A stretch of DNA of 64,000 nucleotides, taken from NCBI GenBank assembly GCA_026261815.1, contig JAMPIT010000230.1, forward strand, positions 1,559,501-1,623,500, written 5' to 3'. Made by a program: the position numbers and the translations under genes. The DNA is from Monarcha castaneiventris obscurior (taxonomy: Eukaryota; Chordata; Aves; Passeriformes; Monarchidae). Below, piece after piece: positions 1 through 31,700 of this stretch (position 1 is its first letter; every line of letters starts with the position of its first letter). The notes under the pieces are model-generated. The model was not told the DNA's origin and did not search any database. It saw only the letters and a program-made list of their open reading frames with translations.

Positions 1-21015
<21,015 letters not shown>

Positions 21016-22150
21016 GACCGCAGGGGGCATCCAGTGACTGTGGGACCAACCCCTGCTCCCTCAGGAGCTGCACAGAAGACGTGCAGGCATTTGCTCAATG
21101 ATCCAAACCCAGCACCCCAATCCAACGCAGTTATTCCAGCAGCTACTGTTCAGGGGATGGCTCCTTTCTCCCTGCAAACCCAGAACCCCAGGAGGCAAAA
21201 CTTGTTTCAGGAGCAGCTTGACAGGATGTTTTTGCCTCTTCCTGACACTTTATTGCTGATAGCCACGAAGACAAGTGCGTGCCACACAACTGCGTTGTAG
21301 CCTTATCTTTCCCTTTTGCAAATTGCCACATGCACGAGGCCACGATCTTCCTTCATTTGTAGAAATTTGAAATTAGTCATGGCAAAGGCCATTTGCAGCT
21401 GCTGTGTAAATTCTGGGTGGGGAGAAGAGAGGGAAGCCCTAAGAGGATGGAGGGGGAGCCGTGAGGTCAGGAAAAAGGTGATGGAGTAGCCAGATGCCCA
21501 ATAGGGTAGTCTGTGGAGTGACACCAGACAGTTCTGCCCCTTCTCACCTTGTAGAAAAACTACTCACCAAAGAACAGCAAGAATCAGTTCTAGATTAACA
21601 TGTGTAGCCCAGGGCTGGTAAACCACATGAGAACCTTGTTTGGGGAAAAAAAAGCACTTACTATGAGCATATTAATTAGCTGATCTATTTCAAGAGGATG
21701 ATGACACTAAAGGCTAGACACGAATGTCGATTTTTGACTGCCAGTCAAGACTCTCTCTATTTTTTCCTCATTCAGACAGCATCAACAATCTCACCTGGCC
21801 TCCCTGACCACACCCAGGTGAATGTCAGAGTCCATCTGCCCACACACCAGAGGCTCGAGGAAGCCGGGAGGGTTTTGGGTATGACCTGAGGCAGAGGGTG
21901 TCCTACTGATGGTTTTATCAGGGCTCCATCCCCGTGATGTCTGTGGGGCTGAGAGTGCTGGTTCCACACTATGGCATCAGTCTGACTGGGGAGGGCAGTG
22001 GGAAACGTGAGCAATCCGTGATGATGGGATAAAACTGTAAACTAAAGGAAGAAACACCGCCTTAAAAACTCAGACAATGTGGGTTTGCAGCTTTACTCCA
22101 TTTCCAACCTGATCAGTGATTCCAAATAAACATCCAGCAGCAGCAGCAGC
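21016..22150 (+). other. VILL: Probable VILL 3' UTR
   Basis: Non-coding sequence from the stop codon to just past the first + strand AATAAA (22125-22130). The 3' UTR end is inferred only from that signal. Confidence 0.55.
22125..22130 (+). terminator. VILL: Candidate polyadenylation signal of VILL
   Basis: The first AATAAA after the VILL stop, about 1.1 kb downstream. It is followed by a CAG repeat run and a GT-containing stretch (AGTGTCCTTGAT) that could serve as the downstream element. Confidence 0.5.
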
Positions 22151-23685
22151 ACTCTAAGTGTCCTTGATCAGCATGGGGGGGGTAGGATAGCAGCAGATAA
22201 AAGCTCTGCAGGGCCACAGATCCTTCAAACACCTGGTCATCAATGGAATTTTGGATTTTTTTTTTGAAAAGTAAAGAATGATCTGATGAGGTGGGGCTGT
22301 TTTTGTTCCCAAACACCCCATGTACCCTGCTCCTGAAGCCCCCATTGCCAGTGAGCAGCAGCACCTGGCTATTCAGCAGCTGGCCTGACTGCCCAGCCCA
22401 GCTGCAGGGATGTGGGGATGGAGCTGGGGAGCTCCAGGCTGGTGATTGAGGGGCAGAGAGCTCTCACTCAACACCCAGGCCCACATCATTGTGCTGAAGT
22501 GTCACCATCTGGCTGGGCTGCAGCAGGGACCTCCAGGTGATGGGGTCTTCTGGACAGAACTTTGTGTTTAAGAATTGGTACTTACATCAGGTAACCCCCA
22601 TTACGTCCAAGTTCCTGCCACCACTTCATCCCATTTCTGCTCGAGAGTCCAGCCCAAAACCCACTGAAATCCCCTGTGCAGAGTAAGTTAAGCATCAAGC
22701 AGAGACACAAATCAGCTGAATTACCTGTGTGATTGCTCCTGTTGTGCTCACATGAGATGCAATCAGTGCACATTACCCACCTTTCAACCTCTGTTGGCAC
22801 TGCTGGAATCAGCAATATTTGCCTTGCCCTGCTGAGGAGTGCTCCTGCCGGCTCCCAGGTTAATGATTTGCCTGTGCTCCTCAGTAAGATGCAGGAATGC
22901 CACCTACCTGTGGGCCTAACAAGCTTCACGCAATCAAATGAAGACCAGACAAAATATAGTCAGATTAGGGAGATTAGGCCAGTTTGCTACAAATTCCTGT
23001 GGCCACCAGGCTCACCAGCACAAGTGGAGTGCTCCTGCCAGCACTCAGAAACCAGCCTGGGATTTCACAGACCACAGAGCCTCCTGATACTTGGGCCTGA
23101 TGGAAAGTGCTGCTGCTCTCCTCATGGAAGAGTTGCTTTTACTCCCTGCCTCTGATTTCTAAAGGAAAGATCCTCGCCCACACCCTCCCATTCATGCTTT
23201 TTGCTGCCATGTTGGTGACCATGTTCTGTGTCTGCTGCTCTTTTCCCCAGAGCTCTTCCCCCCTGTGGGGCTCCAGGACTTCCTAATCTGCTCAGAGATG
23301 AGTTCACTTGATAACAACAGGGACCACGTCCCTTCCTTAGGGCAGAGACCTTGCAGCATTGTTATCATGCTCTGCCCATCCCATCTCACCTCTCCTTTCC
23401 CACCAGCTTTCCCCCAGCTGTTCCTACCTGATGAGGGACGTTTTCTCTTCCCATGGATCTTGCCTGCCTTCATTTAAGTGCACAACAGGCACAGGAGAAC
23501 CCAGCCTCTCTGTGCAATCCATCTAAGCCCACCCTGATCCTGGCATCCTGGTCCCCCACCTCTCCAGTGCTGGCCACAGCAGGCAGGTGAGGGCTTTAGC
23601 TGAATAACCCAGCTGAAATCCAATCCTGCCATCCCAAAAATGCAAATAGTGTGTTCACAGCCAACCCAGCGGGCTGATCTGACTT

Positions 23686-23900
23686 CACAGAGTCACACAA
23701 TCACAGAATGGTTTGCACTGGGAGGGACCTTAAAGATCACCCAGTTCCATGGGCAGGGACACCTTCCACTATCCCAGGTTGCTCAGAGCCCCAGCCAAAG
23801 TGGCCTTGGACATTTTCAGTGATGGGGCATCCACAGCTTCTCTGGGATAGCTCTTCCAGTGCCCCTCTGTCCTCACAGGGAAGACTTTCTTTCTAACTTG
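23686..23900 (-). repeat. CR1 LINE 3' fragment (~215 bp)
   Basis: + strand text CACAGAATGGTTTGCACTGG, AGGGACCTTAAAGATCACC, CAGGTTGCTCAGAGCCCCAG and CATCCACAGCTTCTCTGGGA is the reverse complement of the avian CR1 3' UTR, extending further 5' than most copies here. Confidence 0.9.
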
Positions 23901-24668
23901 CCCCACAAGAGCTGGTGCTGAGACAAGTGAGGGGGCAGGACCACTTCTGAGCACCTTCACCTGTGCTTTTCATCCCACAGCTCCCTAAAACAAACTGCTG
24001 AGAGCACGCTGGGGGCAGGGACCAAACGCAGGCTGACCCTGGGTGGGAGCGAAGGATTTTCCATCCTTGGCCTTCAAATGTGTCTCCAACAAGGTGCCTC
24101 ATCCCAGAGGGGAGCTGGGCCAGCCTGTGCCACTGCAGGGCTCTCTGCTCTGCCTCGCTGGCCACTCCTGAGCTCTTTCACCTGCTGGTTGTTCATGCAG
24201 TATCAGCCTCTGAGGTGTGGGTTTAATTCACATTTAATCTGGCCATGGTTTACAGCATCACACAGTATTGTAGTGAAGAGGAAAAAAATCAATGTGTCCA
24301 ACAACATTTACTGCAGCACAACAAACTCCAGGGAGGGCTAAAAGAAACCCAGCTTTGCAGTAGGCCTAAGAATCACTAAAACCAGGGTATTGTGGATTCA
24401 AAAAATAAGCTGACTGGAGTATGTTTAAAAGGACAATAACATCTTTGGTATCAGCCCCTCATCTTCACCACCAGGGATTAAAACTCCCAGAAAGCCTGAC
24501 AACTTAAGAAATTAAGCAGGTCTATCTCCAAATTCATGTATGTTGCATTCAAGTAGGACAAAGAAGCAAATGGCGACAAGTAATGGAACTCTTCCAGACT
24601 TTTTTTTTAACTTTTAATAGTCTAACATACAGTTAGTAACACAGTTGGCACTTCAAAATATATATTAT

Positions 24669-24674
24669 TTTATT
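24669..24674 (-). terminator. PLCD1: Candidate distal polyadenylation signal of PLCD1
   Basis: TTTATT on the + strand, i.e. AATAAA on the - strand, in an AT-rich block about 1 kb past the PLCD1 stop. It would give a longer 3' UTR than the proximal signal. Based on sequence only. Confidence 0.3.
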
Positions 24675-25092
24675 TCAGTAACATTCCCTTAACTCTGTAG
24701 TTCTACTTGAAGACAAATCACTCGTTGCCATAAATACTGTGCTGTTTACAAAACACTCTTGTGCTGGGTTACCTCTACAGTGCAACTGGGACCTGCTAGC
24801 ACTTACCACATCTACTTCCTCTCTGTTAAAAAATGACATTTTTTGGTAAAAACACAAAAGTTTTAGTGTATTTAAAAAAAAAAAAAAAAGCCCTGCTGTC
24901 AGTTGAGAGTGTTTCCACTGTCTCTGGCAAAAGACATTCTCTGAGGTACCTTTGAGTGGGTTTCACTTTGGGTCAGAGGGAAATCTGCTGTTCAGCAGCT
25001 TCTTTCTCCTTCACAGGATGAGAGGCAGGCTTTGAATGCAAAGTGTCCTGGCTGAGAGCCAGGCACACAGGCAGAGTAGTGCTCATGTATTT

Positions 25093-25098
25093 TTTATT
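25093..25098 (-). terminator. PLCD1: Candidate proximal polyadenylation signal of PLCD1
   Basis: AATAAA on the - strand, about 560 nt after the PLCD1 stop codon. A GT-rich stretch (GCCTGTGTGCC on the - strand) lies about 20-30 nt further on, the usual arrangement for cleavage and polyadenylation. Confidence 0.55.
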
Positions 25099-25656
25099 AC
25101 AACACAAAAGGAAACTCGGGTTACATAACACGGGGCTTTGTAGTGCAGCTTTCTTTTTTAATCTGTAGCAGAAAAGAGGGGAATCGTGTCCCCGCTTAGG
25201 ATTTCGTGTGGTGAGAGATGGCTGACACCTGCAGCTGCAAGAAGTCACCTGGCACCTGGCCACTGATTGCAGTGCTGAGGGAGACTTCTCCTTGCACAGA
25301 TGTTGGGTGCTTTGCCCAGATGCCTGACCGAGCCCAACCCAAGAGCTGTACTTCACTAAAAAGGAGTCCCTACCCTCTCGCTAAAAGCAACATTAAAAAA
25401 AAAACCTAAATAAAGTGAACTAAAACCACAGCTGGATTGGTCAAATAGGTACAAAAGGATTAATCTCAACAGCAGCATCAGGATGTTTCCAGCACGCAGC
25501 AGGGAGAAGGTTGATGGCTGTTTCACATCAGGGGTCCTACAGAGCACTGAGTGCTGCTCCAGGGAAGGTGCTGGGGACTGACCCTGGCAGAGTTCACACA
25601 CTGAATTCCTTCCAGGTCTGTAAGGAGGCTCACTGTGGCCTGGAGGAGCCAGGCTG
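25099..25656 (-). other. PLCD1: Probable PLCD1 3' UTR
   Basis: Non-coding sequence between the PLCD1 stop codon and the proximal - strand AATAAA. No repeats were recognised. A + strand AATAAA at 25409-25414 also falls here. Confidence 0.55.
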
Positions 25657-25748
25657 CTAATCACAGTCCTGGATATTGATGTACACAAAGAGGGTGGAGG
25701 AGGAGTACGGGTCTCCATTCTTGGTCAGGAGATGGATGTGGCGATAAC
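25657..25748 (-). CDS. PLCD1: PLCD1 exon 15 (end of C2 domain, stop)
   Basis: 92 nt including TAG at 25657-25659. It enters with two bases of a split Gly codon. It encodes [20 protein letters not shown] and then VYINIQDCD, the last strands of the C2 domain. The acceptor is CTTCCAG. Confidence 0.95.
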
Positions 25749-28700
25749 CTGGAAGCAGAGACACAGATGGAAAATGGCCTTTAGTCCAGCTGGAGAAGTG
25801 TTTGCCAATGTTTGCCAGGACCCTGCACAAACATCTCCCTGTCTCAGAGTATTTTGTTCCCAGCTTCCCACAGGCTCCTGAACAGGCAGGTCCCAGAGGC
25901 TCAGCTCTGATTGTGGGTAACAACGTGCCCAAGGCCTCTGGTGACAAGGGGAACGCTGCCCCAGAGACAGAGTTAACAGCTGCCCAAAAAATCCAATCTG
26001 ACCCGAGCTGTGATGGATCTGGACCACTCCTCCAGGACACTGGAGCTTCCCAAAGAGCTCAGTGGCTGTGAGGAGCAGGGCCTTACCTTGCTTCAGACTG
26101 GTGAAGGGAAGGGTGTACTGCCCAATGAAGTCATTCTTGGTTGACATGTCAAAGTCTTCCACCACAAACCGGACCAGGGCAAGTGCAGGGACCTCGATGT
26201 CAAACGTAAAATCCTCGTTCCAGTTTGGATTAAAGCCTGGGGAACACAGACAAGGGTGGAGGTCAGAGGTGTCAGCAGCAAGAATGGCAGCCCGAGGTGT
26301 TTGCAAATGGATGAAGACTTTTCCTGACTGTCATCTTAATCTGACCCAGACCAAGGCTCTCAGGAGGTACCAAGAGCCTTGCTCCCAGCTTTGATACCGT
26401 GATTTGCTACCTGGAATTAACAAATCCTTCACCTTGGGCTGTTCACTGCAGAACTTGGTCCTAGAAAGGAGTGAGGAGCAGGAGAGGGGTGGGGAGGAAC
26501 TCAGCTCTGCTCCACAGGCTTTTGCATGCTAGTGCATAGACGTCTTTGGTTGCTATTGCACCAGATGCAAACTTTTACAGCCCTAAACCAGGGGAGGGAA
26601 GAGAGGAAATCTGTGCTTTTGTGTTGAGACAGCCTCCTGGGGTCTTAAGCCTCTCCAATAGCTTGAGATACACCCATCTGATCACCCCTCTGTGCCCCAA
26701 TTTCCCTGTCTGCAATTAAAGTTAATGAGGAGTGTCTGATTACAAACAGCATCATCAAGTTTGGGTAAGGGTCATGTGGTCCAGAATCACAAAGCAAACA
26801 AAACTGAGACCAACACACACGAAATGTAGAGCAAGCTCAGTGCTCTCTCTCCAGGTCATGGCAGGTGCAGTGTCAATAAACCACTCCCCAGAAGCAAACA
26901 GGAGAGGACATCCTGCTGGAAACCCTGCTGCCTGTGCAGAGCAGAGACTGAGGGCAGCAAAAGGTCACCTGGAGCCTGCTGGTCACGCAGGGTTTCTGTG
27001 ATTCAGCAGGAGACAGGGATCTTTCATCTGGCCCTGAAGGTGCTGAGATGGGCCTGTGGACTTGTGCCAGTGCAAAATACCTGTGCTGCGCTGGGGCACT
27101 TTATTTGGACTTTTATAGGATTAAATCAACTGTACTGCTTAGTGAACACACTGACACTCTTCATCCTTGGGGAAAAAAAATTGTTGCTGATTCCATGGGA
27201 GCAGAAATCATGAAAGTTAAGTCATAGGCCCTGGCACAGCAGGTTTCACTGTAGTGGCATCGGTAGGGGATTCTCAGCTCATCTGAGACCCACAGTGAGA
27301 TGCTCAGAGCTGCAGAGCCACCAGGTTCCCACAGCCTGTCAAGTTCCATGGCTCCACTGCTTGTGACCTGATCTATGTGTGACACAGGCCCTGGTTCAGT
27401 CCCACCAATACAGAATCACAGCATCATTCAGCTTGGAAAAGACCCTCGAGTCCATCAAGGGTGAGCAGCTGAAGCGTGGTCACACACCTGAAACCTCAGC
27501 CCATGACAGGCAAAGCCCTCTCTGCAGCTGCCCCTTTCCACCAGGGGTGTTTTTGTGGTTTGATTTGCTTGCCATAAGGCAACAATTATCATCCAGCCTC
27601 ATTTCAGTATTGCCCCAGCCAGCCAAGGGCTGGCCATGGGGCTGGGAGTGCTCAGCAGCCCTGAGAAACAGGCCTGGCAGGTCTGAAACGTTCCCCACAC
27701 AACTTTCACTTGACAGGCTATAAAAATTATTGTAGGCGACGGAAATGGCCATGAGCTTTAGGAGCCAGGCCAGGTTTATTCAAACAGGAAAGAGGAAAAG
27801 GGAAACATTGTTAACAGGCAGGAAAATATGCACCAGCTTTCCAGTGCTTGGCTCTCACTCCACACAGAAAAGCAGAGCATGTGTTTGTGCAGAAGGCCAT
27901 AATATTCAAACCCTCACTGCACAGAGGCAAGTCACAGCCATGTCTGACTGATAAAATGGTCTTCCAACTTTTGAGATATTCAGATTTCATCTGGGCAACA
28001 CCCTGAGTAGCTTGAGTAAACTTTGTACGGCCCTACTTTAGGCAGAGGCTGGAACAGAGACCTCTGAAGTTCCCTGCAACATCAGTCCTTGGTGAGTTTG
28101 TGACATTTTCAGGATACAAACAGCCCCACAAGAACCTTCCTCGGGGAAGACCCTGGTGAGAACCTCTGCACCCCAGGTAAAATCCAACTGCTTGGGGGGA
28201 AAGAGCACTTCCAAAGCTCCAGCTCTGCAAATCTGGCAGCCAGCCCCAAACAACTCCCATGGCTGGTGCTGTTTTACAGGGAATTTCTGTCTCCCAACAG
28301 CAGAAGGAGAATAACACCTCGTGTATCTCCTTAGTGGGGGTAGGCTTGGGTGCCCCGGGCAGGTCTGGCCACAGGGCAGCAGTCTTGCCAAGGAACAGAA
28401 AAGGGTTCCTGCTCGTGGGAGCACAGCTTGGAGGAAACCCCCTCACCATTGTTTTCGACGACTTTGGTCTGCTTCTTGTTGTTGTCCTGCTGGACACCGT
28501 GGATCTCTATCGTTACCTTGGGATCCACAATGGAGTTTTTGCTTTTGTTCACCTTTGGCAGCTGCTGACCAGAGATTATCTGCAGAGGAAACAGAGGAAG
28601 AGGTCAGGACATCACTAGAAGAGGGGGCTCCCTGGAAAATTCCCTCTCCTTCCCCAGGATCTGCTGTGAGAGGCTGGTGCTGCCACCTCAGAGCTGGTGC

Positions 28701-31700
28701 TGTGACATCCCTCAGAGGATGTCATGAGCTAAAGCACCTAAGGAACCTTGCTCCAGCCCAGCTGTCTGGGACAGACAACTTTTCTGACTGTCCCCACAGT
28801 GATCAGCTGGTACTTGGGAACAGCAGAGGTGACTGCTGATTGCATGTCTGCCTGCACGGCTCTGGAACGACAGCAAATATTGTCCTCAACCTATTGCCCA
28901 ACATCCAACATACCAGTAGATCCCTGCAGGATCCAAGCCCATGAAAGCCCCCAGATGTGGGAAATCAGTAGGGTTAGGACAACATTGCAAATAGGATCAG
29001 AAGAAGGAGAAGGTAGAACCTACATGCCCCACCCCCCTCCAAAAGTGGATGTTACTGAGATGTTTTCTGACTTCTATTCTTACTTTAATCTGGAGCTTCT
29101 TCTTTGTCCCCCATGTTCCTTCTGTGATGGATTTTGGATTGAATTTGGTTTGCTCATCCCGGAGGAATTCCGGCTTTAAGACATACCCAGAAAACCCATT
29201 GTCCTGGAACCGACCCTGGTACACATCCATTTCTGTGCCTGCTGTCTGGAAATTCAGGGCAACTGCAACATAAATAAATAACTTCAGTCACTCAGATAAA
29301 TCAATAGGGATCTTTTCATGCTAATTCTGTTCACATGAAACTGCACTTCATGGACATAAACATTGGCTTTTCCACGCTTCAAAGAGCAGTGGTAAACTCT
29401 GACCCTCACAGCCTGCTAGCCCTGAGGATTTCTTGCATTCAGAGATGACAGAAACAGGAGGAGCCATTACAGCCATCCTGCCTTCCCCAGGATCAAAAAT
29501 TGTCTTGCTTGGAATTTATGCCACCTAGAGCAACTGGATCTTTTAGCTAAATCTCTTCAATTCTCTGCTGAAGGAGCTCTCTCCTGCAGTGAAGCCAGCA
29601 AATCCCCCTCAGATAATTTCTCTGGTTATTTAGCCTCATTATAAAACCTCCTTTCCAGCCCAGATTTGCCTGTTTTCATTTGCCATCCCGAGGGGCATTG
29701 ATGCCTCTGTTGCTTGCACTAGAGAGCTCCTCATTGTCTCAACTCCTCAGGTGGCAGCACAGAAGCTGTGATCAAATCACCTCTTTATTGTCTGCTGCCC
29801 AAAATAGATCAAGCCTCACTGGTGTCCTAGCACCAGGCATATTCCTTGTATTCTTCCCAATTTGTCGATATCTTTTTTAAAGGCATTGATGTAAAACCTG
29901 GAACAGTCTCTGAACAGCCTCACTGACACCACACAGGGAGTGCACGTGGACCCCAGCAGCTCCTCAGTGCTCCCTTGATTTCCTCACAGATGATTTTAAC
30001 CTCTTTAGCAAAATCTAAGACATCTCTTAAGACACAGAAATTTATCCTGGTCCTGGGTCCTTCATACCCTGTCATACTTGAAGGCTGAGAGCATTTTAAG
30101 GCACTCCCCTACTTTTCCACCTGCAGCAAGACTTTGATAACTGCAGTACACTGGTTTTCCTGGGAGCTGCAAGTACTCAGGGCTTCTGAAAAATCTTATT
30201 TTGGGTGCCCAAATACTGAATTCAGGTCAGATAAGGCATGCAGGCCTTACTGTACCCCAAGGGAACTGATGGTGCCTCCCAAGGAGTGTCCAGAGGCCAG
30301 ACAGGACAAGGGGTGCAACCTGCAGGACCCACGGAGTTCATGCTCCCTCCTCCTTTGTTAAACAGCAGTAACTCTACTGACAGTGAAATTGCAGGGATTT
30401 TCACATTAATGTGCAGAAAAGCCTCTCCTAACGGATTTGTGGTGAGCCAGAAGATGGTCTATGGAAAATCACTGGGCATTGTTTGGGAAGCTGGTTTCTC
30501 CCAGGGACTGCTGAGCCTCTGGCTGCAAGGGGCTGGAGATTCTGCCTCAGCTGAAGCCCCTCCACAGCCAGGTCATGGGTGACCCGGGCAGGTGAGCTCC
30601 TCCAGCCTCCCAGAGACACCCACCAATCTGGCAGCCGACGTTCCACAAGTCCACGGGGCTGTAGTTGGAAGAATCTGTCCTCCAGCCCGCAGGGTAGATA
30701 CGGCTCAGGTGCCTGATGTTGTGATGAATAAAACTGGTTCCTACAGAGAAAGGAAAAACCAGAAGAAAATGGCCCTTTCAGTGATGGGGCTACTTCGGTC
30801 TCTTCTTGCTGCTGCTGTGTGCTCCCCTCTGCCTGGCAAGTGTGGCTGAATGGGAACCACCTGCAAAAATGCCCTTCTTGGTAACAGCCCCGAGGATATT
30901 AAGTTCTTCCCACTGTTTCCCAGCAACATGCACGACCAAAGAGATCAAAACCCACGTCTTTGGGATGCCTTTTCCACCAGCAGCTCTCCCTTTTTGGGGA
31001 ACAGGGACAGAGGAGGGCAGAACACACTCACCAGACTCCTGGGCCAGTTTCAGAGCTTTGCTCTCCGAGAACGACGACATCTCGTAGAAAGCCCGAGGAT
31101 GGTTTGGGTCATCAAAGCCTTCAAAATGGACACTCTTGCAGTAGACAACTGTGTCTGACAGCTCCTTGGCCAGCTTCAAGGTGTCACTCTGGAAACAGGA
31201 GAGCGAGAGGTTTGTGGGGAGTTTTTGCTGTTGTGCTCAGAAGTGGAAATTGTGTTTTCTCTATAGGACCCCTGGGGCTTCTCTTCTCCACCTTTTCACA
31301 TGAAAAGGATGCACACTCTCAACACTCAGTGGCTGCTGGTGTGCCCTCTGTGCCACCCTGTGCAGGAAAGGGTGGAAAAGGATTCCCCCTTTGTTGGTGG
31401 GATGCCCTTCCTGCTGCTCTCTGCCGGGTCCCTTGTATTCCAGCACCTGCATCTATCTCCAGGTGCTAAACCTTATAACACAGCCTTAGCAATGGCTCTT
31501 CCACACTGTCCTGCTCCCAGGCATGCAAACCTGCAAATAAAGGGAACAGAAGGATGCTTTGGCCTACACAGAGCTTGTGCTTTTCCCCCTTGAACTAGGG
31601 AATGATTTGATGACTCCGACTCCACAGCCACATTCATGGGTGCAGGTGAGAGTGCCCAGCTCCCATTAGGGGCAAGAAAAGAAAGTGACAGATGTCAAAA

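Larger units (their letters stand above)
22151..25092. other. Intergenic region between convergent VILL and PLCD1
   Basis: About 2.9 kb with no recognised gene. It contains a CR1 copy at 23686-23900, AT-rich sequence at about 24590-24680 and an A16 run at 24874-24889. The right part may be a longer 3' UTR of PLCD1 if the distal signal at 24669-24674 is used. Confidence 0.6.

Noticed and set aside
22136..22151. CAG triplet run as an expandable coding repeat
   Set aside because: It lies in or just after the VILL 3' UTR and has only about five units.
24874..24889. A16 run as the tail of a processed pseudogene
   Set aside because: No coding-like sequence or target duplication upstream. It lies in an AT-rich 3' flank and is best read as a simple homopolymer.
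25409..25414. + strand AATAAA as the VILL poly(A) signal
   Set aside because: It lies 4.4 kb beyond the VILL stop and inside the PLCD1 3' UTR. The signal at 22125-22130 is much closer and more plausible.
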